Source: Methylopila turkensis
GTDB lineage: Bacteria; Pseudomonadota; Alphaproteobacteria; Rhizobiales; Methylopilaceae
NCBI RefSeq assembly: GCF_027922325.1
Contig: NZ_BSFL01000003.1
Span: forward strand, 372,001-436,000
Direction: 5' to 3'
Length of the DNA stretch: 64,000 nucleotides
The position numbers and the translations under genes were made by a program. Shown here in pieces: positions 7,941 to 16,861 of this stretch. Numbering within the stretch: position 1 is the stretch's first letter; every line of letters begins with the position of its first letter. The notes under the pieces are model-generated. The model was given only the letters and a program-made list of their open reading frames with translations, did not search any database and was not told the origin of the DNA.

Positions 7941-10900
7941 CGGGCGCCGTCCCGCCTTACGCGGAGCTCGCGGCCGCGACCAATTTCTCCTTCCTGCGCG
8001 GCGCGGCGCCCCCGCAGCACATGCTGCTGACGGCGCTGCTGCTGGGCCAGACCGGAATCGGAATCGCGGACCGCAACACGGTGGCGGGCGTCGTGCGCGC
8101 CTACAGCGCGCTGAAGCAGCTGCGGCTGGAAGGCGCGCCGCCGCCCGAAAAGGTCCGCGAAGGATCGGGGCCCGGAGAGCACGTCTTCATCGAGAGTCCC
8201 TGGACGCCCGCCGAGCCGTTCACGCGCGACGCGCTCAGGCGCCGCGCCAAGGCGTTCAAGCTCGTGGTCGGCGCGCGGCTTGTCTTCGCCGATGGCGCGC
8301 CGGACGTGATCGCCTATCCCGTGGACCGCGCAGGCTGGGGCCGGCTCTGCCGTCTCCTCACCCTAGGAAATCGCCGCGCCAAGAAAGGCGACTGCATCCT
8401 GCGTCTCGACGACCTGCTCGCCGACGCCCGGGGGCTTCTTCTTATCGTCATGCCTGAACGCCGCCTCAGCGGGCTTTCCGCCACGCTGTCGCGGATCGAG
8501 GAGGCCGCCCCAGGAGCCGTATGGCTGGGGGCGGCGCTGCACCGGCGCGGCGACGACCTGCGGCGGCTCGCCCGGCTCAAATCGATCTCCGCGGACGCAG
8601 GCGTCCCCCTGATCGCGGTGAACGACGCGCTCTATGACGAGCCCGGCGCGCGCGACCTGCAGGACATCCTCACCTGCATCCGGGAGGGCAAGACCGTCGA
8701 AACGGCAGGGCGGCTGCTCGACGCGAACGCCGAGCGGCACCTCAAGCCGCCCGAAGAGATGGCGCGTCTGTTCCGCGAAGCGCCCGAGGCGATCGCCGAA
8801 ACGCAGAACCTGCTCGTGCGCGTCGATTTCTCGCTCGCCGACCTGAAATACGACTACCCCGAGGAGCCGGTCCCGCCCGGCTGGGAGCCGCAGGACTGGC
8901 TGGAGGAGCAGACCTGGCGCCGCGCCGCGATCCGCTATCCTGGCGGCGTGCCCGAGAAGGTCGAGGCGCTGCTGCGCGACGAACTCGCCCTCATCAAGAA
9001 GCTCGACTACGCCCGCTATTTCCTGACGATCCTCGACATCGTGCGCGTCGCCGAGGACAAGGGCATCCTTTGCCAGGGGCGCGGGTCGGCGGCCAACTCC
9101 GCCGTCTGCTACGCGCTCGGGATCACGGCCGTAGACCCGGCCGAGCACGATCTCCTGTTCGCCCGCTTCCTCTCGGAGGAGAGGCGCGAGCCGCCCGACA
9201 TCGACGTCGATTTCGAGCACGAGCGGCGCGAGGAGATCATCCAGCACATCTACGCCCGCTATGGGCGGGAGCGGGCCGGGATCGCCGCGACCGTCATCAG
9301 CTACAGGCCGCGCAGCGCCATGCGCGAAGTCGGCAAGGCGCTCGGCCTGACGGAGGACGTCACCGCCCGCCTCGCGTCGACCCAGTGGGGAAGCTGGGGA
9401 ACGGACATCAAGGACGCGCACATCCGTCAGACCGGGCTCGACCCTCAAAACCCCGCCATCCGCCGCGCGCTCGATCTCGCCCGCCGCCTGCTCGGCTTTC
9501 CCCGTCACCTTTCGCAGCACGTCGGCGGCTTCGTGCTGACCCGCGGCCGGCTCGACGACACCGTGCCGATCGGCAACGCCGCGATGGCGGACCGCACCTT
9601 CATCGAATGGGACAAGGACGACATCGACGAACTCGGCCTGATGAAGATCGACGTGCTCGCGCTCGGCATGCTGACCTGCATCCGCAAGGCGTTCGATCTC
9701 ATCCGCGAAAATGGCGGTCCGGATCTCGGCCTCGCCGACATCCCGCAGAACGATCAGGCCGTCTACGAGATGCTGCAAAGGGCGGATTCGCTCGGCGTGT
9801 TCCAGGTCGAGAGCCGCGCGCAGATGAACATGCTGCCGCGGCTGAAGCCGAAGGAGTTTTATGACCTCGTCATCCAGGTCGCGATCGTGCGGCCCGGGCC
9901 GATCCAGGGCGACATGGTGCACCCCTATCTCCGGAGGCGATCGGGGCTGGAGCTGGTGGAGTACCCGTCGCCCGGGCCGGAGCACGGACCGAAGGACGAG
10001 CTCGAGAAGGTGCTCGCCAAGACGCTCGGCGTGCCGCTGTTCCAGGAGCAGGCGATGCGGCTCGCCATGGTCGCCGCCCGCTTCAGCGACATCGAAGCGA
10101 ACCAGTTGCGCCGCGCCATGGCGACGTTCCGCAACGTCGGAACGATCCAGAATTTCGAGGCCATGATGGTCGAACGGATGGCGGCGCGCGGCTACGACCG
10201 GGCCTTCGCGCAGCGCTGCTTCGACCAGATCAAGGGCTTTGGCTCCTACGGGTTCCCGGAGAGCCACGCGGCGTCCTTCGCCAAGCTCGTCTATGTCTCA
10301 TCCTGGATCAAACGCCATCATCCGGCGGTCTTCGGCTGCGCTCTGCTCAACGCGCAGCCCATGGGGTTCTATGCGCCCGCGCAGATCGTGCGCGACGCCT
10401 GGGAGCACGGCGTCGAGGTCCGGCCCGTCGACGTCAACCACAGCCTTTACGACAACGCGCTGGAGCGCGACGCGAAGGGGGAGCTCGCCTTGCGTCTCGG
10501 CTTTCGTCAGATAGGAGGCCTCGTCGAAGCCGACGGCCGTCAGATCGTCGACGCGCGCGGCGACGGATTCGGCGGCGTCGAGGAACTGGCGGCGTGCACC
10601 CGTCTTTCGTCCCGCGCTCTCCGCCAACTTGCGGACGCCGACGCGTTTCGCTCCTTGGGCCTCGATCGGCGAGCGGCTCTCTGGGCCGTCCGCCGCCTTC
10701 CGGACGACGCGCCGCTGCCCCTGTTCGCGGCGGCCGCCGCGCGCGAGCTCGGCGAAGAGCCGGCCGTCAACCTGCCCGCCATGCCGCTCGGCGCGCATGT
10801 GGCGGCCGACTATCAATCCCTTCGCCTCTCGCTCAAGGCCCATCCGATGCAGATTTTGCGTCCGGTCTTCGCAAGAGAAGGCGTCGTGACATGCGCGGCG

Positions 10901-11305
10901 ACCTCGGCCCGGCCGGACAAAGCCCTCTGCCGCACGGTGGGCGTGGTTCTGGTCCGCCAGCGTCCGGGCGCCGGCAACGCGATCTTCCTTACGCTGGAGG
11001 ACGAAACCGGCGTCACGAACGTCGTCCTGTGGGCGCGCACCTTCGAGAGGTTTCGCCGCGACGTGATTTCCGCGCGTCTGCTGCTCGTCGAGGGCCGCGT
11101 GCAGAAAAGCCCGGAAGGCGTGACGCATCTGATGGCCGAGCGCGTCTTCGACCGTTCCGACGAGCTCGGGCGGCTTTCGGAGGATGCGCCAGTCACGATC
11201 CAGCTCACCCGGGCCGACGAGTTCAAGCACCCTCAGCACCCGCGCGGCTCCTCAAGCCACCCGCGCAACGTCCGCGTCATGCCGAAGTCGAGGGATTTCC
11301 ATTGA
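7937..11305 (+). CDS. dnaE2: Error-prone DNA polymerase DnaE2 (ImuC)
   Basis: C-family polymerase alpha subunit that does mutagenic translesion synthesis with ImuA and ImuB. It starts at ATG 7937, overlapping the imuB stop as ATGA. The ORF is open further upstream from 7796, but that part lies inside imuB. The 1122-residue product begins with a PHP domain (YAELAAATNFSFLRGA). It then has the palm with the catalytic PDIDVDF aspartates at about 421, 423 and 425, fingers with QGRGSAANSAVCYALGI, tandem HhH, an OB fold (VGVVLVRQRPG), and the DnaE2-specific end HPRNVRVMPKSRDFH. Co-transcription with imuAB from the SOS promoter is expected. Confidence 0.97.
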   Translation: MTGAVPPYAELAAATNFSFLRGAAPPQHMLLTALLLGQTGIGIADRNTVAGVVRAYSALKQLRLEGAPPPEKVREGSGPGEHVFIESPWTPAEPFTRDALRRRAKAFKLVVGARLVFADGAPDVIAYPVDRAGWGRLCRLLTLGNRRAKKGDCILRLDDLLADARGLLLIVMPERRLSGLSATLSRIEEAAPGAVWLGAALHRRGDDLRRLARLKSISADAGVPLIAVNDALYDEPGARDLQDILTCIREGKTVETAGRLLDANAERHLKPPEEMARLFREAPEAIAETQNLLVRVDFSLADLKYDYPEEPVPPGWEPQDWLEEQTWRRAAIRYPGGVPEKVEALLRDELALIKKLDYARYFLTILDIVRVAEDKGILCQGRGSAANSAVCYALGITAVDPAEHDLLFARFLSEERREPPDIDVDFEHERREEIIQHIYARYGRERAGIAATVISYRPRSAMREVGKALGLTEDVTARLASTQWGSWGTDIKDAHIRQTGLDPQNPAIRRALDLARRLLGFPRHLSQHVGGFVLTRGRLDDTVPIGNAAMADRTFIEWDKDDIDELGLMKIDVLALGMLTCIRKAFDLIRENGGPDLGLADIPQNDQAVYEMLQRADSLGVFQVESRAQMNMLPRLKPKEFYDLVIQVAIVRPGPIQGDMVHPYLRRRSGLELVEYPSPGPEHGPKDELEKVLAKTLGVPLFQEQAMRLAMVAARFSDIEANQLRRAMATFRNVGTIQNFEAMMVERMAARGYDRAFAQRCFDQIKGFGSYGFPESHAASFAKLVYVSSWIKRHHPAVFGCALLNAQPMGFYAPAQIVRDAWEHGVEVRPVDVNHSLYDNALERDAKGELALRLGFRQIGGLVEADGRQIVDARGDGFGGVEELAACTRLSSRALRQLADADAFRSLGLDRRAALWAVRRLPDDAPLPLFAAAAARELGEEPAVNLPAMPLGAHVAADYQSLRLSLKAHPMQILRPVFAREGVVTCAATSARPDKALCRTVGVVLVRQRPGAGNAIFLTLEDETGVTNVVLWARTFERFRRDVISARLLLVEGRVQKSPEGVTHLMAERVFDRSDELGRLSEDAPVTIQLTRADEFKHPQHPRGSSSHPRNVRVMPKSRDFH

Positions 11306-11686
11306 ACGCGCCGTAGCGACGCGGAGCTTGGGAGAGATTGGCGACGTCCTGGGTGACGGCGTCGGCGGCTGAGGCTCCGGCGCATCAACCTTCGCGTGAT
11401 CGGGCGGGCGTCGCAGGCGCTGACATCGTTCCGCCTCAAACGGATGGCCAAAGGTCAGCATGGTGAAGGCGTGCGGCGGGTTTCGCGTTCGGGTTCAGGG
11501 CGGTAACGGGCTGCTGTTCCGAACGTGATCGCCTCGGCGTGACGTCCACCGGCCGCAGGCGCCTCGGGGTCGGGGTTCCTTAACCATGGCCGCCGCATTT
11601 TGCTCGGAGGCGAGCCGCCGCGTCCATGACGCGCAGAGCGCGCCTCCTTTACGGTGTGGGAGCTGACGATCGTGACGGAACGGTCC
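11306..11686. other. Intergenic region, dnaE2 to L,D-transpeptidase
   Basis: About 380 bases without a convincing gene on either strand. Short ORFs here use codons unlike the neighbours and have no recognisable start context. The stretch TTCCTTAACCATGG at about 11576-11589 could belong to the promoter region of the downstream gene, but no clear -35/-10 pair or hairpin was found. Confidence 0.5.
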
Positions 11687-12940
11687 ATGAACTTCGGCAT
11701 GATGACGCGCCGCGGCGCGATGCGTCTCGGCTTCGGCGCGGCTGCGGGCGCGCTCGCAACCGCGGCCTCCGCTCAGGAGATGATGCTGTCCTTCGACAGC
11801 CAGGCCGAGTGGAAGGACCGTTTCGACGCCTCCTCGTCCCGCGTCACCCGCACATCCGCATCGCGCACGCCGACGCTGTCGCCCGAGACGGTCCAGCAGA
11901 CCGAACTTGCGATCCAGGACTACGCGTCCCTCGTGTCGCGCGGCGGCTGGAGCCGCGTGCCCGGCGGCGAGCGGCTCAAGCTCGGCTCGCGCGGCGAGCG
12001 CGTGGTCGCCCTGCGCCAGCGCCTCGCGGCCACCAACGACCTCGATCCCAATCTCGGCATGTCGCCGGTGTTCGACTCTTATGTCGAGGGCGCGGTGAAG
12101 CGCTTCCAGGCCCGCCATGGCCTGATCCCGGTCGGCGTGGTCGGCGACGACACCATGCAGTCGCTCAACATTCCGGCCGAGACCCGGCTGCGGCAGCTCG
12201 AGACCAATCTCGTGCGCATCCGCACCATGGCCGGCGGCAATCTCGGCGAGCGCTACGTGCTCTGCAACATCCCGGCGGCCGAGATCGAGGCGGTCGAGAA
12301 CGGCCAGGTCGCCGCGCGCTACACCGCGGTCGTCGGCAAGGTCGATCGCGCCTCGCCGGTGCTCGACGCCAAGATCCAGCAGGTGAACTTCAACCCGTTC
12401 TGGACCGTGCCCGCCTCCATCATCCGGAAAGATCTCATCCCGATGATGCAGAAGGACCCGCAGTACCTGACGAAGAAGAAGATTCGCATCATCTCGCCGT
12501 CGGGCGAGGAGGTGCCGCCGACCGCCATCGACTGGAACACGATGGACGCGACCCGGTACATGTACCGGCAGGATCCGGGCGACGACAACTCCATGGGCGT
12601 CGTGCGCATCAACATGCCGAACAAGGATGGCGTGTACATGCACGACACGCCGTCGAAGAACCTGTTCGGCGAAAACGCCCGGTTCCATTCCTCCGGCTGC
12701 GTGCGCATCCAGAACGTCAAGGAGCTGGTCGGCTGGCTCGCCAAGAACCAGGCCGGCTGGGACCGCCGCGCGATCGACGCGGCGATCAAGTCGGGTGAGC
12801 GCATCGACATCAACCTCACGCCCTATGTGCCGGTCTACTGGCGCTACATCTCGGGCTGGGGCGGCGCCGACGGTCTGGTGCAGTTCCGCGAGGACATCTA
12901 CGGGCTCGACGGCACCGGCGAACTGGCGATGGCGCGCTGA
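11687..12940 (+). CDS. Exported L,D-transpeptidase (YkuD fold) with peptidoglycan-binding domain
   Basis: A periplasmic enzyme likely to make 3-3 peptidoglycan cross-links or to attach proteins to the wall. ATG 11687 is chosen so that the product starts with a signal sequence containing MTRRGAMRLGFGAAAGAL, possibly Tat-type because of the RR, and cleaved after ATAASA. The ORF is open a further 11 codons. A PG_binding_1 domain follows around residues 100-155 (LGSRGERVVALRQRL). The YkuD domain then carries the catalytic HSSGCVR from His334 with Cys338 and Arg340, and the upstream HDT. At 417 residues it resembles the long alphaproteobacterial two-domain form. Confidence 0.92.
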   Translation: MNFGMMTRRGAMRLGFGAAAGALATAASAQEMMLSFDSQAEWKDRFDASSSRVTRTSASRTPTLSPETVQQTELAIQDYASLVSRGGWSRVPGGERLKLGSRGERVVALRQRLAATNDLDPNLGMSPVFDSYVEGAVKRFQARHGLIPVGVVGDDTMQSLNIPAETRLRQLETNLVRIRTMAGGNLGERYVLCNIPAAEIEAVENGQVAARYTAVVGKVDRASPVLDAKIQQVNFNPFWTVPASIIRKDLIPMMQKDPQYLTKKKIRIISPSGEEVPPTAIDWNTMDATRYMYRQDPGDDNSMGVVRINMPNKDGVYMHDTPSKNLFGENARFHSSGCVRIQNVKELVGWLAKNQAGWDRRAIDAAIKSGERIDINLTPYVPVYWRYISGWGGADGLVQFREDIYGLDGTGELAMAR

Positions 12941-12968
12941 CGCGCCCTTCGCCCCGGAGCCTCGACCG

Positions 12969-13184
12969 ATGACAGACGGCCGCCCGCGCCCCCCGCAGGC
13001 GGCCGTCGCCGCATCCGGCGAGACCCTTTTCGAGATCACGATCATCGGCGCCGCCGCCCGCTGCGCAGCGATCGACGCCGCGACCGGCGTCGAAGTGGTG
13101 GTGACAGGCCCTGCGAACGCCGCGGAGACGCACCTGAAGACGCTCGCGCTCAGGAAGCTGCGCGCTCGGCTGGAGCGTTCGTGA
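12969..13184 (+). CDS. Small conserved alphaproteobacterial protein, DUF6898-like
   Basis: A 71-residue cytoplasmic protein starting at ATG 12969, 28 bases after the transpeptidase. The text ETLFEITIIGAAARCAAID and ATGVEVVVTGPANA, ending LALRKLRARLERS, matches the small alphaproteobacterial family I know as DUF6898. That family is recognised by an AIDxxTGxEVxVxGP core and a terminal LRKL helix. Function unknown. It is probably co-transcribed with the upstream gene or stands alone before degP. The longer ORF that starts at 12627 is a shadow inside the transpeptidase. Confidence 0.75.
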   Translation: MTDGRPRPPQAAVAASGETLFEITIIGAAARCAAIDAATGVEVVVTGPANAAETHLKTLALRKLRARLERS

Positions 13185-13288
13185 GGCGGGTTCGCGACGT
13201 CCGCCATCCTTTTTTCGCCGTATCGCTGTCGTGTAGATTAACGCGCCCGCTGCGGGTCGCCGCGCCGACTGATGATCGAGGAGCTTTC

Positions 13289-14791
13289 ATGAGCCAAACC
13301 ACCGCCCGTCCTCAGATCGCGAGCGGCGCGCGGCGCGCGCTGGCGTTGGCGCTTGCGGCGACCGTCGCGTTCGCGCCGCTCGCCGTCGCCCCGGCGGCGG
13401 CTCGCGCCGCGCCCGAAAGCTTCGCCGATCTCGCCGAGGGGCTGCTCGACGCGGTGGTCAACATCTCCACGTCGCAGAACGCGCCGGCCGCACAGGAAAA
13501 GGCGGTGCCGAAGCCGGACGTGCCGGAGGGCTCGCCGTTCGAGGAGTTCTTCGACGAGTTCTTCAACAAGCGCGGCGGCGGCGGCGCCCCCCAGCAGCGC
13601 CAGCGCAAGCAGAGCTCGCTCGGCTCCGGCTTCGTGGTGGACCCGTCCGGGATCGTGATCACCAACAACCACGTCATCGACGGCGCGGACGAGATCACCG
13701 TGAACTTCAACGACGGCTCGAAGCTCGTCGCCGAACTCGTGGGCAAGGACACGAAGACCGACATCGCCGTGCTGCGGGTCAAGCCGCCGAAGCCGCTCAA
13801 GGCGGTGAAGTTCGGCGACGCGACCGCTTTGCGGGTCGGCGACTGGGTGCTCGCGATCGGCAACCCGTTCGGTCTCGGCGGTTCGGTCTCGGCCGGCATC
13901 GTCTCCGCCCGCAACCGCAACATCAACTCCGGCCCCTACGACAATTTTATCCAGACCGACGCCGCCATCAACCGCGGCAATTCCGGCGGCCCGCTGTTCA
14001 ACACGGCCGGCGAGGTCGTGGGCATCAACACCGCGATCATCTCGCCCTCGGGCGGTTCGATCGGCATCGGCTTCTCGGTTCCCTCCACCACCGCGCAGCC
14101 GGTCGTCGACCAGCTGCTCCAGTTCGGCGAGACGCGGCGCGGCTGGATCGGGGTGCGCATCCAGGAGGTCACCGACGAGATCGCCGAAAGCCTCGGCGTG
14201 AAGGGTCCGAACAAGGGCGCGCTCATCGCCGGCGTGAACGACGAAGGCCCGGCCGACAAGGGCGGGATCGAGGCCGGCGACGTGGTGCTGAAGTTCGACG
14301 GCAAGACGGTGAAGGACGTGCGCGACCTGCCGCGGATCGTCGCCGACACGCCGATCGACCGCGACGTCGACGTGGTGGTGCTGCGCAAGGGCAAGGAAGA
14401 GACCAAGAAGCTCAAGGTCGGCCGCCTCGAGGAGGCCGCCGACGCCAAGCCGGCGGCGCTGAAGCCCGGCGGGCCGGAAGAGGCGCCCAAGACCGTTCAA
14501 GCGCTCGGGCTGACCTTCTCGGCGGTGACCGACGACCTCAAGGGACGCTTCGGCCTCAAGCCGGACGCCAAGGGCGTCGTGATCACGGATGTCGCGGAGG
14601 GCTCGAAGGCGCAGGAGAAGCAGATCCAGCCCGGCGACATCCTGGTCGAGGTTGCGCAGGAGGCGGTAGAGACGCCGGCCGATGTCTCGAAGCGGATCGA
14701 GGCGCTGAAGAAGGACGGCAAGAAGACCGCGCTGCTGTTGCTGTCCAACAAGGCCGGCGACGTGCGCTTCGTGGCGGTCTCGCTCGACTGA
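13289..14791 (+). CDS. degP: Do-family periplasmic serine protease DegP/HtrA
   Basis: ATP-independent periplasmic protease/chaperone for misfolded envelope proteins. ATG 13289 follows a strong GAGGAG site at 13278-13283. The 500-residue precursor has an N-terminal signal peptide (RRALALALAATVAFAP, cleaved near AARA). The trypsin-like triad is visible as His128 (NNHVID), Asp158 (KTDIAVL) and Ser232 (RGNSGGPLF), and two PDZ domains follow (about 300-390 and 410-495). A Lys/Glu-rich segment lies at about 55-110, as in MucD-type homologues. A 13-bp hairpin after the stop closes the gene against convergent serB. Confidence 0.96.
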   Translation: MSQTTARPQIASGARRALALALAATVAFAPLAVAPAAARAAPESFADLAEGLLDAVVNISTSQNAPAAQEKAVPKPDVPEGSPFEEFFDEFFNKRGGGGAPQQRQRKQSSLGSGFVVDPSGIVITNNHVIDGADEITVNFNDGSKLVAELVGKDTKTDIAVLRVKPPKPLKAVKFGDATALRVGDWVLAIGNPFGLGGSVSAGIVSARNRNINSGPYDNFIQTDAAINRGNSGGPLFNTAGEVVGINTAIISPSGGSIGIGFSVPSTTAQPVVDQLLQFGETRRGWIGVRIQEVTDEIAESLGVKGPNKGALIAGVNDEGPADKGGIEAGDVVLKFDGKTVKDVRDLPRIVADTPIDRDVDVVVLRKGKEETKKLKVGRLEEAADAKPAALKPGGPEEAPKTVQALGLTFSAVTDDLKGRFGLKPDAKGVVITDVAEGSKAQEKQIQPGDILVEVAQEAVETPADVSKRIEALKKDGKKTALLLLSNKAGDVRFVAVSLD

Positions 14792-14805
14792 GCCTCGCCT
14801 CTCGG

Positions 14806-14838
14806 AACGACGCCGTCTTGAAGCCAGACGGCGTCGTT
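14806..14838. terminator. Bidirectional hairpin terminator between degP and serB
   Basis: Perfect 13-bp inverted repeat, 14806-14818 against 14826-14838, with a 7-base loop. It lies between convergent degP and serB. There is no long T run on either side, which is common in this GC-rich window. Confidence 0.75.
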
Positions 14839-14935
14839 GAGCCGGCTTAGCTCTTTCTCACGCGTTTCATCAGTCCTGCGCCACCACGTTGAGGTCGAGG
14901 CCGTGTTCGGCGGCGTTCGTGAGCCGCTTTTGTGT

Positions 14936-15835
14936 TCAGCCGGCTTCGATCTCGTCCGCCGAGTAACCCTGCAGGTAGAGCAGGGCGGACAGGTCGCCGT
15001 GATCGATCCGTACGTGGGCGGCTTCCGCCACGGCGGGCTTGGCGTGGTAGGCGACCCCGAGCCCTGCCGCCTGCAGCATGGCGAGGTCGTTGGCGCCGTC
15101 GCCGACGGCGAGCGTCTCGGAGCGGTCGAGCCCCTTCGCGGCGATCAGTTCGTTGAGCGCCGCAAGCTTCGCCTCGCGGCCGAGGATCGGCTCGGTCACG
15201 AGCCCGGTCAGGAGCCCCGCGCCGTCGATCTCGAGCACGTTGGCGCGGTTCTCGTCGAAGCCGAGCCGCGCGGCGACCTCTTCGGTGAAGGCCGTGAAGC
15301 CGCCGGAGACGAGGGCGGCGTAGGCGCCGTTCGCGCGCATGGTGGCGACGAGCGCGCGGGCGCCGGGGGTCAGCGTGATGCGCTCGTCCAGCACCGCCGC
15401 GATCGTGTCGGCGGCCGGAAGCCCCTTCAGCAGCGCGACCCGCTCGCGCAGAGCCGGCTCGAACGCGATCTCGCCGCGCATGGCGCGTTCGGTGACGCCG
15501 GCGACCTGGTCCTTGAGCCCGACCCTGTCCGCGAGCTCGTCGATGCATTCCTGGCCGATAATGGTCGAGTCCATGTCGGCGATCAGCAGCGTCTTGCGGC
15601 GTCCCTCCGCCGGCACGACGCAGACGTCGACCGGCGCGGAGCCGATGGCCAGCTGCAGGCGGCGGCGGAGCGTCGAGGGGGCGAGGTCGCTGTCGAGAAC
15701 GAACTCCGCCGCGACGCCGCCGTCGAGCATCCGCACCTCGGCGCCCTGCACCACCTGGGCGGCCTTCATCACCAGCGCGGCGTCCACCGCCGGCTCGTTC
15801 GGGTTCGCGATCAGGACGGCGGCGAGGGCGGGCAT
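14936..15835 (-). CDS. serB: Phosphoserine phosphatase SerB
   Basis: Last step of serine synthesis: removes phosphate from O-phosphoserine. A 299-residue HAD-superfamily enzyme in which the nucleophile motif DMDST falls at residues 87-91 (Asp87 and Asp89). It is followed by the Ser/Thr motif in VSGGFTAF and the metal motif VGDGANDLAML. The first 80 residues form the ACT-like N-terminal domain seen in alphaproteobacterial SerB. It is transcribed divergently from miaA, 111 bases away. Confidence 0.96.
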   Translation of the reverse strand: MPALAAVLIANPNEPAVDAALVMKAAQVVQGAEVRMLDGGVAAEFVLDSDLAPSTLRRRLQLAIGSAPVDVCVVPAEGRRKTLLIADMDSTIIGQECIDELADRVGLKDQVAGVTERAMRGEIAFEPALRERVALLKGLPAADTIAAVLDERITLTPGARALVATMRANGAYAALVSGGFTAFTEEVAARLGFDENRANVLEIDGAGLLTGLVTEPILGREAKLAALNELIAAKGLDRSETLAVGDGANDLAMLQAAGLGVAYHAKPAVAEAAHVRIDHGDLSALLYLQGYSADEIEAG

Positions 15836-15946
15836 GGGCGCTCCGGCGGGGGCGAGCGGGGATGGCGTCGGCGACTGAGCTGTCTATAACGGCCCGCCGC
15901 GCCGCGGGGAAATGCGCCGACAGCCTGGGGACGGGAAACGAGTTCG

Positions 15947-16858
15947 ATGACGCAGCCGGTCTCGGCCATTCTGATCGCGGGCCCCACCGCCTCGGGCAAA
16001 TCAGGGCTGGCGCTGGCGCTCGCCGAGCGGCTCGGCGGCGTGGTGGTCAACGCCGACGCGCTGCAGGTCTACGCCGATCTCCGCACGCTCACCGCCCGCC
16101 CGCCGGACGCCGATCTCGCGCGCGCTCCCCACGCGCTCTACGGCCATGTGGACGGCGCCGCGCCTTACGCCGTCGGCCGCTGGCTCGACGACGTCGCAGG
16201 CGTTTTGGATGGGGAACGCCTGCCGATCGTCGTGGGCGGCACGGGGCTCTATTTCGACGCGCTGACCCGCGGGCTGTCCGCGGTGCCCGAGATCGCGCCG
16301 GAGGTGCGGGAGCGCTGGCGCGCGGCGGGGCCGGACGTCGACCTCCACGCCGAACTCGCCCGTCGCGATCCCGACATGGCGGCGCGGCTGAGGCCGTCCG
16401 ACCCGCAGCGGCTGATGCGCGCGCTCGAGGTGATCGAGAGCACCGGCCGTTCGCTGAAGGATTGGCAGGACGATGCGGCTGCGCCCCTGCTTGCGCCCGA
16501 CGCGGCGCTCCGGATTGTGCTCGCGCCCGACCGCAAGGCGCTGGACGTGCGGATCGCGACGCGCCTTGCGGGAATGATCGAGGACGGCGCGGCGGAGGAG
16601 GCGGAACGGCTCGTGGCGCGCGGGCTGCCGCGCGCGGCCCCGGTGATGAAGGCGCTCGGCGTCGAGGCGCTCGCCGCGTGGCGCCGCGGCGAGATCGCGC
16701 GCGACGACGCGGTGGAGCGGACCCGGGTCGACACGCGCCGCTACGCCAAGCGCCAGTCGACCTGGTTCCGCAACCGCATGCCGGACTGGCTGCATGCGGC
16801 GCCTGACGATGCGCTCGGCCTCGCGACGGACGAGATCGAGCGCCGCGGCAGGATTTGA
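15947..16858 (+). CDS. miaA: tRNA dimethylallyltransferase MiaA
   Basis: Transfers the dimethylallyl group to A37 of tRNAs that read UNN codons. The 303-residue protein starts at ATG 15947 and has the P-loop GPTASGKS at residues 12-19. The family motifs NADALQVYADL, VGGTGLYFDAL, and the late YAKRQSTWFRNR follow. Its stop is only 3 bases from the stop of the convergent aminotransferase gene, so the two transcripts must overlap or share a terminator. Confidence 0.97.
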   Translation: MTQPVSAILIAGPTASGKSGLALALAERLGGVVVNADALQVYADLRTLTARPPDADLARAPHALYGHVDGAAPYAVGRWLDDVAGVLDGERLPIVVGGTGLYFDALTRGLSAVPEIAPEVRERWRAAGPDVDLHAELARRDPDMAARLRPSDPQRLMRALEVIESTGRSLKDWQDDAAAPLLAPDAALRIVLAPDRKALDVRIATRLAGMIEDGAAEEAERLVARGLPRAAPVMKALGVEALAAWRRGEIARDDAVERTRVDTRRYAKRQSTWFRNRMPDWLHAAPDDALGLATDEIERRGRI

Positions 16859-16861
16859 GCT

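Noticed and set aside
8363..10267. 634-residue minus-strand ORF inside dnaE2
   Set aside because: Exact antisense shadow of the polymerase gene; low-complexity translation rich in Arg, Glu, Asp, Val and Leu.
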